Assembly (NCBI RefSeq): GCF_900105385.1
Contig: NZ_LT629772.1
Coordinates: 3,410,001 to 3,474,000, forward strand
Origin: Microlunatus soli
GTDB lineage: Bacteria; Actinomycetota; Actinomycetes; Propionibacteriales; Propionibacteriaceae
Reading direction: 5' to 3'
Length of the DNA stretch: 64,000 nt
Position 1 is the stretch's first letter; each line of letters starts with the position of its first letter. The translations under genes and the position numbers were made by a program. This document shows, in pieces, positions 8,247 through 16,939 of this stretch. A model generated the notes under the pieces. The model saw only the letters and a program-made list of their open reading frames with translations, did not search any database and had not been told where the DNA came from.

Positions 8247-9656
8247 CTAGACACGCACTCCGTCGAGTCCGGCCGTGCCGCGGACGTAGACCGCGACCGT
8301 GATGATCAACATCACCAGGTAGCCGGCGGCGAAGCCGATGAAGGCGGCGGTGTAGCCGCCCGTCGCCTGCTTCGAGGCGCTGAGGATCTGCGGGATGATG
8401 AAGCCGCCGTAGGCGCCGATCGCCGCGATCAGTCCGAGCGCGGCCGACGCCTTGCGCTGGTGACTGACTTGGTGATCATCGTCGCCGCTGCGGCCAGCTC
8501 GGGCGGCGAAGATCGCCGGGATCATCCGATACGTGGCGCCGTTGCCGATACCGGTGGCGATGAAGATGAACAGGAAGCAGGACAGGAAGATCGCGAAGTT
8601 CGCCAGCGGCAGCACCAGCACCACCGCGACCGCGCCGACGGCCATCGCCACGAATGCCCCGGCGGTGATCCGGGACCCACCGAAACGGTCGGCGAGCCGG
8701 CCACCGTACGGGCGGGCGAGCGAGCCGACCAGTGCACCGAGGAAGGCCAGCGACAGTGCCGCCGAACCGACGGTGAAGCTGGAGTAGGCGGGGAAGGTGT
8801 CGATGATCAACTTCGGGAAGACACCGGCAAACCCGATGAACGAACCGAAGGTGCCGACGTAGAGCAGCGCCATCAGCCACAGGTGCGGTTCCTTGATCGC
8901 CGCCAGCGATCCGGCGAAATCGCTTCGCGCGGTGGTCAGATTGTTCATGAACCGCCAGGCGCCGAAGGCGGCCAGCAGGATCAACGGGATCCACAGCCAG
9001 CCGGCGATCGGCAGATTGAGCCCGACACCGGCGGTGACCGACACCGCGATCGGCACCACGAACTGCGCGACCGACGCGCCCAGGTTGCCGCCGGCGGCGT
9101 TCAGACCGAGCGCCCAGCCCTTCTCCCGGGCCGGGTAGAAGAACGTGATGTTGGCCATCGAACTGGCGAAGTTGCCACCACCGAATCCGGCGAACCCGGC
9201 GATCACCAGCAGCACCGGGAACGGAGTCTGCGGATTGCCGACGCACACCGCCAGCCCGGTGGTCGGGATCAGCAGCAGCAGGGCGGAGACGATCGTCCAG
9301 TTGCGGCCACCGAACCGGCCCACCATGAAGGTGTAGGGGAATCGCATCGTGGCGCCGACCAGGCTGGGCAAGGAGATCAACCAGAACGTCTCGGCCGTGC
9401 TCAACGTGAAGCCCGCCTTCGGCAGCATCACCACCACGATGCTCCACAGCTGCCAGACCACGAAGCCGAGGAACTCGGTGAAGATCGACCAACCCAGGTT
9501 GCGTTGGGCGATCCGCCGGCCGGTCTGCTCCCAGAATGTCGCGTCTTCCGGCCGCCAGTCGTCGATCCACCGTCCGCGGGGCCTGGACGGCCGGGTGGTC
9601 GTCGAGCTGCGTTGATTCCCCGATGCGTGGGGGGCGTCTTCTCGAGTGAGGCTCAT
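8247..9656 (-). CDS. narK: Nitrate/nitrite MFS transporter
   Basis: A 469-residue protein with about twelve hydrophobic segments. NNP-family signatures are visible: AGFAGFGGGNFASSMANITFF and GLNAAGGNLGASVAQFVVP in the first half, and RPYGGRLADRFGG between halves. A roughly 60-residue charged N-terminal extension precedes the first helix. The ATG at 9656 was chosen because GGAGC lies eight bases upstream. It is first in the leftward nitrate operon and diverges from nirB, so uptake and reduction genes share a control region. Confidence 0.92.
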   Translation of the reverse strand: MSLTREDAPHASGNQRSSTTTRPSRPRGRWIDDWRPEDATFWEQTGRRIAQRNLGWSIFTEFLGFVVWQLWSIVVVMLPKAGFTLSTAETFWLISLPSLVGATMRFPYTFMVGRFGGRNWTIVSALLLLIPTTGLAVCVGNPQTPFPVLLVIAGFAGFGGGNFASSMANITFFYPAREKGWALGLNAAGGNLGASVAQFVVPIAVSVTAGVGLNLPIAGWLWIPLILLAAFGAWRFMNNLTTARSDFAGSLAAIKEPHLWLMALLYVGTFGSFIGFAGVFPKLIIDTFPAYSSFTVGSAALSLAFLGALVGSLARPYGGRLADRFGGSRITAGAFVAMAVGAVAVVLVLPLANFAIFLSCFLFIFIATGIGNGATYRMIPAIFAARAGRSGDDDHQVSHQRKASAALGLIAAIGAYGGFIIPQILSASKQATGGYTAAFIGFAAGYLVMLIITVAVYVRGTAGLDGVRV

Positions 9657-9949
9657 CGTCGGCGCTCCGATCAAGATCGGCAATGCTGGAAGAGGGCGTA
9701 CTGCTCGGGGGCTGGCGACGCTGACGGCGACCCTGGGCGATGACGCTACGGGCGCGGTCTTCGGGCCGCGTGACGTCGGCGTAACAAGACCGTTCCGGCC
9801 GGCTCACCGCATCGGCGACCTCCGGTGAGGTCGGTGCAACAACGCCGTTACGCCGGTGAATCGGACGGGAAACGACGGCCACTTACGGTCAGGATCCGGG
9901 CGGTGATCAGCCATCCGCCTTCTGACAGCTCACCGATGCCGGAGGAAAC
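9657..9949. promoter_or_regulatory. Divergent narK/nirB control region
   Basis: This 293-base stretch holds no convincing gene. It must contain the promoters for the leftward narK operon and the rightward nirB-nnaR pair. Besides the GlnR-like box described separately there is GTTAC (9847-9851) and GAAAC (9869-9873), which could be further half-sites at imperfect spacing. By analogy with streptomycetes and mycobacteria, GlnR and NnaR are the expected binders. Confidence 0.6.
9770..9785 (+). promoter_or_regulatory. GlnR-like box
   Basis: GTGAC and GTAAC are separated by exactly six bases, followed after another six by GTTCC. GlnR boxes in actinobacteria are pairs of GTNAC/GAAAC-type half-sites at this spacing. 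The site lies in the narK/nirB divergent region, about 115 bases from narK and 165 from nirB. The second half-site is degenerate, so confidence is limited. Confidence 0.45.
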
Positions 9950-12586
9950 ATGGCCGCACAGCTTGATGATCAAGACCGCCGCACGCCCTTGACCGGCGCC
10001 GGCAGGACGATCATTGTCGGCGGCGGCCCGGCCGCATTCCGGCTGGTCGAGGCGCTCAGCAGTCGGGGCCTGGCCGGGCGGACCGTGACTGTGATCGGCG
10101 AGGAGCCGGTGCCGCCGTACGACCGGGTCAACCTGGCGCAGCGCTGGCAGCCCGACAGCGACCTGCAGCTCGGAGCGCCCGAGCTGTGGCAGGCCGACGG
10201 TGTCGAGCTCCGATCAGCCGAACGGGTGACGTCGATCGACCCCGATCGCCGGTCGGTCACCACCGAGAGCGGCGAGACGCTCGGCTACGACGACCTGGTG
10301 CTGGCTACCGGGTCGTCGGCCTGGGTGCCGCCGGTGCCCGGATCAGACCTCGACGGTGTCCACATCTATCGCACGATCGCCGACGTCGATCGAATGCGCA
10401 ACCATCTGGATTCCCTTGCTGGCAAGGAAAAACCGGAAGCGTTGATCATCGGCGGTGGCCTCCTCGGGCTGGAGGCGGCCGGTGGTCTGGTCAAGCAGGG
10501 CCTCGGAGTCCGGGTGGTGCAGTCGGCGCCGTGGCTGATGCCGAGCCAGCTCGACGAGGGCGGCGGTCAGGCGCTCGGCCGGTTGATCAATCGCCTCGGC
10601 GTGCCGGTGCACGGCGATGTCCGACCGGAGCTGATCGAGCGATCCGAGACCGGTGGTTTCGTGATCACCCTGAGTGACGGCCTCCGGCTGTCGGCGGATC
10701 TGGTGATCTTCGCCGTGGGGATCCGGCCTCGCGACGAGCTGGCACGTGCGGCGGGGTTGGAGATCGGCCCGCGGGGCGGCGTCGCCGTCGATCGGGCATG
10801 TCGGACCAGCGACCGCCGGATCTGGGCGATCGGTGAGGTCGCCAGCCTGCCCGACCGGGGCTGCGTCGGTCTGGTCGCACCGGCGAACACCATGGCCGAG
10901 GTGGTGGCGGATCGGCTGCTCGGCGGGGAGGCGACCTTCCCCGGCGTCGACGACTCAACCAAGCTCAAGCTGTCCGGCATCGACGTCGCCGTCTTCGGCG
11001 ACGCGCTCAGCAGCACCCCGGACTGCCTCGACGTGGTCTATGCCGACCCGGCCCGCGGGGTCTACCAGAAGCTGGTGATGAGCGACGACGGCCGGACGCT
11101 GCTCGGCGGCATCCTGGTCGGCGACGCGGCGGCGTACGCGTCGTTGCGGCCGATGGTCGGCCGCGAGCTCGGTAGCGAACCGGCGAGCTTCCTGGCGGCC
11201 GCGGGTGCCGAACTGCCCGGCGCGACAGCCCTCCCTGACGACGCACAGGTCTGCTCCTGCAACGCCGTCGATGCCGGCACGATCAAGGCAGCGGTACATG
11301 AGCAGGGCTGCACAGACCTGGCCGGCGTGAAGAGCTGCACCCGCGCCGGCACCCAGTGCGGCTCCTGTGTCGGGCTGGTCCAGAAGCTGATGAACGCCCA
11401 GCTGGCCGCCGCCGGCGTCGAGATCGGTAAGGCGGTCTGCGAACACTTCGCGATGTCTCGCTCCGAGCTCTTCGAGGCGGTCCGGATTGCCGGGCTGTCC
11501 TCGTTCACCGCGATCGTCGACCGGTTCGGTAGCCGCAGCGACGACAAGCCGATCAACCGTGGCTGCGACATCTGCAAGCCGATGGTGGCGTCGATCCTCG
11601 CCTCCCAGCGCGGTGACTACGTGCTGGCCGACGGCCGCGGAACGCTGCAGGACACCAACGACCGGGCACTGGCCAACATGCAGCGGGACGGCACCTACTC
11701 GGTGGTGCCACGGATCCCCGGCGGTGAGATCACACCGGCCAAACTGAAGGTGATCGCCGAGGTCGCCGAGGACTTCGGCCTCTACACCAAGATCACCGGA
11801 GGTCAGCGGATCGACCTGTTCGGCGCCCGGCTCGATCAACTGCCCGACATCTGGCAGCGACTCGTCGAGGCCGGCATGGAGTCCGGACACGCCTACGGCA
11901 AGGCGGTTCGGACGGTGAAATCCTGTGTCGGCAGCACCTGGTGTCGCTACGGCGTGCAGGACTCGGTCGGGATGGCCGTCGAGTTGGAGCTGCGATATCG
12001 CGGGCTGAGGTCCCCACACAAGATCAAGTTGGGCGTCTCCGGCTGCGCCCGGGAATGTGCGGAGGCGCGCAGCAAGGACGTCGGCGTGATTGCCACCGAC
12101 AAGGGATGGAACCTCTATGTCGGCGGCAACGGCGGCTTCACCCCGCGGCACGCCGAACTGCTGGTCGGCGACCTCTCCGACGAGATGTTGATCAAGGTGA
12201 TCGACCGGTTCGTGATGTACTACGTCCGGACCGCGGACCGACTGCAGCGCACCGCGGCCTGGATCGCCGACCTGGACGGTGGGCTTGATCATCTGCGCGA
12301 CGTGGTGCTGAACGATGCTCTGGGCATCTGCGCCGATCTGGAGGCCGCGATGGCCGACCATGTCGACAACTACGCCGACGAATGGGCCGTCACGCTGTCC
12401 GATCCGGAGAAGCTGCGACGATTCCGCGGATTCGTCAACGCGCCGGCCGGTGCCGATGCCTCGCTGACCCGGGTGAACGAACGCGGACAGTGGCGGCCAC
12501 CATTGGCCCACGAGCAGTCCCGGGCGGTCCCGTACGAGGCGGTGTTGGCGTGTGGGCCGACCATCCCGGTCGGTCGGCCGGGATGA
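9950..12586 (+). CDS. nirB: Nitrite reductase (NADH) large subunit
   Basis: An 878-residue protein in full-length NirB order. It has an N-terminal FAD domain (IIVGGGPAAFRLVEAL), an NAD-binding motif (LIIGGGLLGLEAA), a BFD-like [2Fe-2S] domain at about 434-472 (CSCN...CGSC), then nitrite/sulfite reductase half-domains. The siroheme/[4Fe-4S] ligands are SCVGSTWC (about 661-667) and GCAREC (about 700-704). It reduces nitrite to ammonium with NADH, using NirD as the small subunit. GGAGGAAAC precedes the ATG. The separation of nirB from nirD is unusual but both are intact. Confidence 0.95.
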   Translation: MAAQLDDQDRRTPLTGAGRTIIVGGGPAAFRLVEALSSRGLAGRTVTVIGEEPVPPYDRVNLAQRWQPDSDLQLGAPELWQADGVELRSAERVTSIDPDRRSVTTESGETLGYDDLVLATGSSAWVPPVPGSDLDGVHIYRTIADVDRMRNHLDSLAGKEKPEALIIGGGLLGLEAAGGLVKQGLGVRVVQSAPWLMPSQLDEGGGQALGRLINRLGVPVHGDVRPELIERSETGGFVITLSDGLRLSADLVIFAVGIRPRDELARAAGLEIGPRGGVAVDRACRTSDRRIWAIGEVASLPDRGCVGLVAPANTMAEVVADRLLGGEATFPGVDDSTKLKLSGIDVAVFGDALSSTPDCLDVVYADPARGVYQKLVMSDDGRTLLGGILVGDAAAYASLRPMVGRELGSEPASFLAAAGAELPGATALPDDAQVCSCNAVDAGTIKAAVHEQGCTDLAGVKSCTRAGTQCGSCVGLVQKLMNAQLAAAGVEIGKAVCEHFAMSRSELFEAVRIAGLSSFTAIVDRFGSRSDDKPINRGCDICKPMVASILASQRGDYVLADGRGTLQDTNDRALANMQRDGTYSVVPRIPGGEITPAKLKVIAEVAEDFGLYTKITGGQRIDLFGARLDQLPDIWQRLVEAGMESGHAYGKAVRTVKSCVGSTWCRYGVQDSVGMAVELELRYRGLRSPHKIKLGVSGCARECAEARSKDVGVIATDKGWNLYVGGNGGFTPRHAELLVGDLSDEMLIKVIDRFVMYYVRTADRLQRTAAWIADLDGGLDHLRDVVLNDALGICADLEAAMADHVDNYADEWAVTLSDPEKLRRFRGFVNAPAGADASLTRVNERGQWRPPLAHEQSRAVPYEAVLACGPTIPVGRPG

Positions 12587-12651
12587 TCGTGCGGCCCCAC
12601 GGCGGGACCGGTGCTCGCTCGGGTTCGAGGGAAGGGAGTACCTTCTGCACC

Positions 12652-13827
12652 GTGACCGAGCCGATGGATGACAGCCCGCCGGGTGGCGACGCTGCCCGGA
12701 CCCGGACCGGGGCGACCGGTCCGACGTCGAGCATGCCGGCCAACAAGCCGCTGGCCGGTTTCACCGTCGGCGTGACCGCCGATCGCCGGTCCGACGATCT
12801 GATCGCCGCCCTCACCCGCCGTGGGGCTGAGGTGCTGCATGCGCCGACGCTGCGGATCTTGACCCTGGATGAAGATGATCAACTGTTGTCGGCGACCCGG
12901 GAGGTGATCGCTGCCGAGCCCGACCTGACCCTGGTCACCACCTCGTACGGTTTCAACGGCTGGCTGGAGGCCGCCGACGCCGCCGGGCTCGGTGCCGCGG
13001 TGCACGAGGTGCTGGACCGTTCGACCGTTCTGGTCCGGGGCCCCAAAGCGCGTGGCGCGGTCCGCGCGGCCGGGCTCAGCGAGGCGGGCAGTGGTGTCGA
13101 GGAGACCACGGCCAGCCTGGTGGATCTCGCGCTGCAACTCGGCGTTGCCGATCGGACCGTTCTGATCCAACTGCACGGTTATGTCGACCAAGATCAACTG
13201 GATCGGCTGACCGCGGCCGGTGCGCGGCTGTTGACCGTCGCTCCTTATCGGTGGTCCGACCCGGTCGACAGCCGCCCGGTCGAGAGGTTGATCGAGGCTG
13301 TGCTGACGAGACAGATCGACGCCGTGACCTTCACCAGTGCCCCGGCGGCCGAAGCGCTGTTGCGGGCCGCCGAAAGCACCGGGCAGCGGGACGAACTCGT
13401 TGCTGCGTTGGGATCCGACGTGCTCCCGGTCGTGGTCGGCAACGTCACCGCAGCACCTCTGCGTAAGGTCGGCCTGGACCCCGCCCATCCCGACCGGTTC
13501 CGGCTCGGTGCCCTGGTGCGTACGGTATGCGACGAGCTGGCCGACCGAGTACTGCGGGCCGACAGTCTGCTCGGACCGGTCGAGTTGCGGGGCCGTTTGC
13601 TGCTCGTCGGTTACCGGGCGGTGTCCTTGTCGCCCAGTGGCAGCGCGATCATGGCCGCGCTGATCCGGGCCGACGGCAGCGTGGTGGCCAAAGACCGGCT
13701 GCGCGAGGTCCTTCCCGGCGGCGGCGATGATCACGCACTGGAGGTGGCGATCGCTCGGCTGCGCAGCACGCTCGATCTCCCCGGTCTGGTCGCTACCGTC
13801 GTGCGGCGGGGCTACCGATTGGGGTGA
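12652..13827 (+). CDS. nnaR: HemD-like transcriptional regulator of nitrate/nitrite assimilation (NnaR type)
   Basis: A 391-residue fusion. Residues about 40-285 are a uroporphyrinogen-III synthase (HemD)-like domain (FTVGVTADRRSDDLIAALTR, then TFTSAPAAEALL). Residues about 300-391 form an OmpR-type winged helix (GSAIMAALIRADGSVVAKDRL ... ALEVAIARLRSTLDLP ... VVRRGYRLG). This architecture is that of NnaR, which with GlnR activates nitrite/nitrate genes in streptomycetes and mycobacteria. The GTG at 12652 follows GAAGGGAG at a long spacing; ATG 12664 is an alternative. It lies directly downstream of nirB, which supports regulation of this island over haem synthesis. Confidence 0.85.
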   Translation: MTEPMDDSPPGGDAARTRTGATGPTSSMPANKPLAGFTVGVTADRRSDDLIAALTRRGAEVLHAPTLRILTLDEDDQLLSATREVIAAEPDLTLVTTSYGFNGWLEAADAAGLGAAVHEVLDRSTVLVRGPKARGAVRAAGLSEAGSGVEETTASLVDLALQLGVADRTVLIQLHGYVDQDQLDRLTAAGARLLTVAPYRWSDPVDSRPVERLIEAVLTRQIDAVTFTSAPAAEALLRAAESTGQRDELVAALGSDVLPVVVGNVTAAPLRKVGLDPAHPDRFRLGALVRTVCDELADRVLRADSLLGPVELRGRLLLVGYRAVSLSPSGSAIMAALIRADGSVVAKDRLREVLPGGGDDHALEVAIARLRSTLDLPGLVATVVRRGYRLG

Positions 13828-13833
13828 TCGTGA

Positions 13834-14604
13834 TCAGCGGCGCTCGGCGTCGATCAGGTGTCGACTCGAATGCGCGACGAACGGCGTGCCCGCTCGCAGC
13901 GACGCGTCGAGCTTGATCAACTGGTCGCGGTAACGCGGCACCGAGAAGTCCGGCACCCACCAGACACATTTGCGCAGGATCCAGACCACCGCACCGATGT
14001 CGAAGAACTCCATCCGACACCGTGCGGTCTGCAGGTCCAGCACTGTCAGCCCGGCTGCCTCCGCAGCCTCGGCCTCGCGATCGGGGTCACGCCCCTTGCG
14101 GTTCTCCGGTAGCGGACCGAGGAAGTACTCGATCAACTCGAACGCCGACGCCGGCCCGACATGCTGAGCGAAGTAGTGCCCACCGGGCTTCAACACCCGG
14201 CGGATCTCCGGCCAGTCCGGTGCGACCGGATGTCGAGCGGACACCAGCGCGAAGGACGCGTCGGCAAACGGCAGCGGTGCGCCCGACTCGGTCTGGACCA
14301 CCCGTACGCCGCGGGGCTCCAGTCGCTTCCGCGCCCGTGCGGCGTTGGGCGGCCAGGATTCGGTGACCGACATCCGCGACGGCAGCGTGCCGGCCTCGTC
14401 GACCACCTCACCGCCCCCGGTGTCCAGATCCAACGCAGAATCCGCCGCTGCCAGCCGCTGCGCGAGCAGCCGCGCGTAACCCCACGGCGGGCGTTCCTCG
14501 GTCGCCCGGCCGGCCAGCCAGCCGAAGCCCCAACCGTCGACGTCGGCCGCCTCGGCCTCGGTGATCAACTCCTCGAACGATCTCACCGCAGCATGATCGA
14601 TCAC
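13834..14604 (-). CDS. Class I SAM-dependent methyltransferase
   Basis: About 256 residues from the GTG at 14604, chosen because GGAG lies eight bases upstream and the upstream frame looks non-coding. The N-terminus FEELITEAEAADVDGWGF is typical of this uncharacterised group. ALDLDTGGGEVVDE is the SAM-binding loop. PDWPEIRRVLKPGGHYFAQHVG is motif IV to post-motif. The substrate is unknown. It converges on nnaR with a six-base gap and diverges from the LLM oxidoreductase. Confidence 0.8.
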   Translation of the reverse strand: MIDHAAVRSFEELITEAEAADVDGWGFGWLAGRATEERPPWGYARLLAQRLAAADSALDLDTGGGEVVDEAGTLPSRMSVTESWPPNAARARKRLEPRGVRVVQTESGAPLPFADASFALVSARHPVAPDWPEIRRVLKPGGHYFAQHVGPASAFELIEYFLGPLPENRKGRDPDREAEAAEAAGLTVLDLQTARCRMEFFDIGAVVWILRKCVWWVPDFSVPRYRDQLIKLDASLRAGTPFVAHSSRHLIDAERR

Positions 14605-14713
14605 CGCCGCCGCTCCGTGCGACCCGATTTCGACCCCGAGCGGTGTTCCGGAATGAGCGTGAGCGTGATGGTCGTCGGTGCGGGCAACCTGCAACCGGAG
14701 TACGTTCTGGGGG

Positions 14714-15646
14714 ATGAAGTCCGGGATCGTGACGTCGGCGGGGACCATTCAGGACTACGTGGCGATGGCGCGCGCGGCCGAAGCGTACGGCTGGGACGGC
14801 GTGTTCGTCTGGGACGACATCTGCATCGGGCCGCAGGAGGTGTTCGATCCGTGGGTGGCGCTGGGCGCGATGTCGGTGCAGACCGAACGGATCACGCTCG
14901 GCTCGATGGTCTTCTCGCTTGCTCGGCGCCGGCCCTGGAAGGTCGCCCGGGAGACGTTGACGGTCGACAATCTCTCCGGCGGCCGGCTCGTCGTACCGGT
15001 CGGTTTCGGCGGCGACTGGGACGGCGGCTACGCCCGGGTGAACACCGACCGACCGGAACGGAAGCTGCGCAGGGAGAAGCTCGACGAATGCCTGGACATC
15101 CTGGCGCTGGCCTGGTCTGGCCAGAGCTTCGACTACAGCGGGAAGCACTACCAGGCAACGGATCTGGTGTTCCGCCCTCGGCCCGTGCAACAGCCCAGGA
15201 TCCCGATCTGGACGGTCGGCGCATGGCCGCACGAACAGTCGCTCGCCCGGTCGGCCCGCTGGGACGGCATCATCGCCGTCGACATGGCACCGGACGGTGC
15301 GCCGATGGAGACCATCGCGGCTCCGCGGGTGGCAGAGATCCGTGCCTGGCTGAGCCGCCGCCGCACGATCGACGACTTCGACATCGTCGTCGAGGGCGTC
15401 ACCGACGGCGCCGACCCGTCCGCGGTGCACACCCGGCTGGAGCCGTACCGGGAGGCGGGCGCGACCTGGTGGATCGAGAGTCGCTGGGGCGACGAGGTCA
15501 CCGCGGACTCGCTGCTCGAACGGATCGCCCAGGGCCCGCCGACCGCCGCCGGTCGACGTAGCCGAGATGGGCCGGCAAGATGTCATCGCCCGGCTCGGGG
15601 CGTTGGCGACCCTGACGCGATCACCTCGGCGAGCCACGCTGAGTAG
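14714..15646 (+). CDS. Luciferase-like (LLM class) flavin-dependent oxidoreductase
   Basis: A 310-residue protein with the bacterial luciferase-like TIM barrel. MKSGIVTSAGTIQDYVAMAR begins the first strand, GWDGVFVWDD follows, ITLGSMVFSLARRRPWKVAR covers barrel strands 3-4, and IPIWTVGAWPH lies later. It is expected to use F420H2 or FMNH2. The ATG at 14714 has GGGGG immediately before it, so start spacing is poor. The last 40 residues after GPP are Arg/Ser-rich and overlap the convergent NUDIX gene by 64 bases, which suggests loss of an original stop near 15540. Confidence 0.8.
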   Translation: MKSGIVTSAGTIQDYVAMARAAEAYGWDGVFVWDDICIGPQEVFDPWVALGAMSVQTERITLGSMVFSLARRRPWKVARETLTVDNLSGGRLVVPVGFGGDWDGGYARVNTDRPERKLRREKLDECLDILALAWSGQSFDYSGKHYQATDLVFRPRPVQQPRIPIWTVGAWPHEQSLARSARWDGIIAVDMAPDGAPMETIAAPRVAEIRAWLSRRRTIDDFDIVVEGVTDGADPSAVHTRLEPYREAGATWWIESRWGDEVTADSLLERIAQGPPTAAGRRSRDGPARCHRPARGVGDPDAITSASHAE

Positions 15647-16011
15647 GTGTGATCGACCAGCCGCAACCCGCGCAGTTGGGCGGCGGTGAACCATCCGATC
15701 GCGTCGTGTTCTTCGAGCGCTGCGTTGACCGGGTCGCCGTCCCATGTGGTGATCAGGAATCCGTGCAGGATCACCTGAGACGGTTGGAAAGGAATCTCGA
15801 TCGGCCGTGCACGGTGGATCGTGATCGCGAGTTCTTCGCGGCACTCTCGACGGACGGCGTCGTCCGCGGTCTCGCCGGGCTCGATGTGACCTCCGATGAG
15901 ATCCCAGACGTCCGGATACGCCCGCCGTTGAGGATGACGGTGACCGAGCAGCAGCTTCCCGTCTCGGACAAGGACGGCTGCCGCGACCTCTTCTTCAGTG
16001 CGGTGTTGCAC
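15583..16011 (-). CDS. NUDIX hydrolase
   Basis: A 142-residue single-domain protein. The NUDIX box reads GGHIEPGETADDAVRRECRE followed by ELAI; the metal-binding REXXEE core (RECREE) is intact and the last Gly of the consensus is Ala. It opens with a substrate-neutral EEEVAAAVLVRDGKLLLGHR segment, seen in 8-oxo-dGTP or NTP pyrophosphohydrolases. The substrate cannot be told from sequence. It overlaps the 3' end of the LLM oxidoreductase gene tail-to-tail. Confidence 0.9.
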   Translation of the reverse strand: MQHRTEEEVAAAVLVRDGKLLLGHRHPQRRAYPDVWDLIGGHIEPGETADDAVRRECREELAITIHRARPIEIPFQPSQVILHGFLITTWDGDPVNAALEEHDAIGWFTAAQLRGLRLVDHTYSAWLAEVIASGSPTPRAGR

Positions 16012-16090
16012 GCGTCGACGCTATTGCCGGCTTCTGACGGTCGGTGCTTCGGCGAGGAGCCGCTTGTGGTGAGGCTGGTCGATCGGGCGG

Positions 16091-16180
16091 GCGCCGATTT
16101 CGCATCACCAGTGGCCGCATCCCGGGGCGATCGGGGCGATTGGGCCCAGTGCTGTCACGTTCTTGGCGCTCGGCGCGGTC
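16091..16180 (+). repeat. Intergenic repeat family B, copy 1
   Basis: The ends of this stretch match a second copy at 47159-47249. The left block starts GCCGATTTCGCA, then CACCASTGGCCGC; the right block is GTTCTTGGCGCTCG followed by a GCGGTC. The distance between the blocks is 66 bases here and 67 in the other copy, while the middle has diverged. Conserved ends with preserved length suggest a small mobile element or a structured RNA. Confidence 0.7.
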
Positions 16181-16434
16181 GATCCTCGGACCGGTCAGGC
16201 CTCACCGGTCCCCTCCACCGGCAAATATGGGGTCGCGGCAGGCTACTCGAGCTTGGAGTTGTCGATCCGCGGCCTGAGGACTCGATCCTCGAGTAACGAG
16301 GTATCTGCTCGCCGATAGGGCCGTGCCAGTCGCGCCCAAACGTCGATCGTCCGGTCGCAGGAATCCTCCGATCGGTACAGGCAGAAGTCCGGAGATCTGC
16401 CCATCGCGGGAACGCCTGGAAGCACAAGTCCAGC

Positions 16435-16462
16435 CGCCGGCGGCGGATCCTCCGCCGGGCGG
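16435..16462 (-). terminator. Possible terminator after vapC
   Basis: An inverted repeat with GCCGGCGG and CCGCCGGG arms lies about 60 bases past the vapC stop on its transcript side. No T-run follows, as is usual in high-GC actinobacteria, so this is only a structural suggestion. Confidence 0.3.
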
Positions 16463-16522
16463 CGCGACCCGGTCATTGTGGTCGGGCCTATGGCCGTCGC
16501 GTCGGGGACCGCTCGCGTTCGG

Positions 16523-16939
16523 CTATGTGTTGTGCTCTGGTGGCAGTGCGACGATTTCGAGGCCCGTTACTCCGCGGAGGTCGGCGGCGTTGAAGGTGTA
16601 GAGCGGAAGCCCTGCTGCTTTGGCGGTTGCTGCGATCAGTGCGTCGAAGGCGCGCGCTGCTGGCTTGCGCCCGGATCGGCGGATGTCCGCAGCGACCTGG
16701 GCGAACGCCCGGGCTGCTTCTACCCCGAAGGGGATCGGCTCTCCATAGTCGGTCTCGGCGCGCTGCACCTGGGAAAGACGAGCAGCGCGCACCTCATCGT
16801 CCTGGGCCAGCAGCGGTCCGACGGAAAGCTCCGCGAGCGTGACGGCGGTGATCGCGGAGTCGATCGGTAGGTCGCCGGGCTCGAGTTCGTGCAATCGGAG
16901 CACCGCGGATGTGTCGAGCACACCCTTTTCATGACTCAC
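16523..16939 (-). CDS. vapC: VapC-type PIN-domain toxin
   Basis: A 138-residue PIN-domain protein. The first acidic residue is in GVLDTSAVLRL (D9), the second in TLAELSVG (E), and the third in RAFDALIAATAKAAGLPLYTFNAADL, giving the expected set of Mg-binding acids. VapC toxins are RNases that cleave tRNA or rRNA. The start is GTG, overlapping the antitoxin stop by four bases (GTGA). No disruption is visible, so the toxin should be active. Confidence 0.9.
   Translation of the reverse strand: MSHEKGVLDTSAVLRLHELEPGDLPIDSAITAVTLAELSVGPLLAQDDEVRAARLSQVQRAETDYGEPIPFGVEAARAFAQVAADIRRSGRKPAARAFDALIAATAKAAGLPLYTFNAADLRGVTGLEIVALPPEHNT

Larger units (their letters stand above)
16012..16522. other. 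Intergenic region without a supported gene
   Basis: About 510 bases between the NUDIX and VapC genes. Short open frames exist but none has a family match I recognise, a good ribosome binding site, or consistent codon use. It holds one copy of the 90-bp intergenic repeat (16091-16180) and a GC-rich inverted repeat at 16435-16462 that could end the vapBC transcript. Confidence 0.6.

Noticed and set aside
6753..9743. A 996-codon open frame antisense to nasA and narK
   Set aside because: It is opposite two well-identified genes, has Gln/Asp/Arg-biased composition and matches no family. Long antisense frames are expected in high-GC DNA.
10955..12511. A 518-codon frame antisense to nirB
   Set aside because: It covers conserved nirB motifs on the other strand and has no recognisable domain or ribosome binding site.
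12652..13827. Calling this gene uroporphyrinogen-III synthase (hemD)
   Set aside because: The C-terminal winged helix and its position after nirB fit the NnaR regulator better than a haem-pathway enzyme.
16155..16476. Small open frames in the NUDIX-vapC gap
   Set aside because: No family, no ribosome binding site, overlapping each other, and one overlaps the end of an intergenic repeat.
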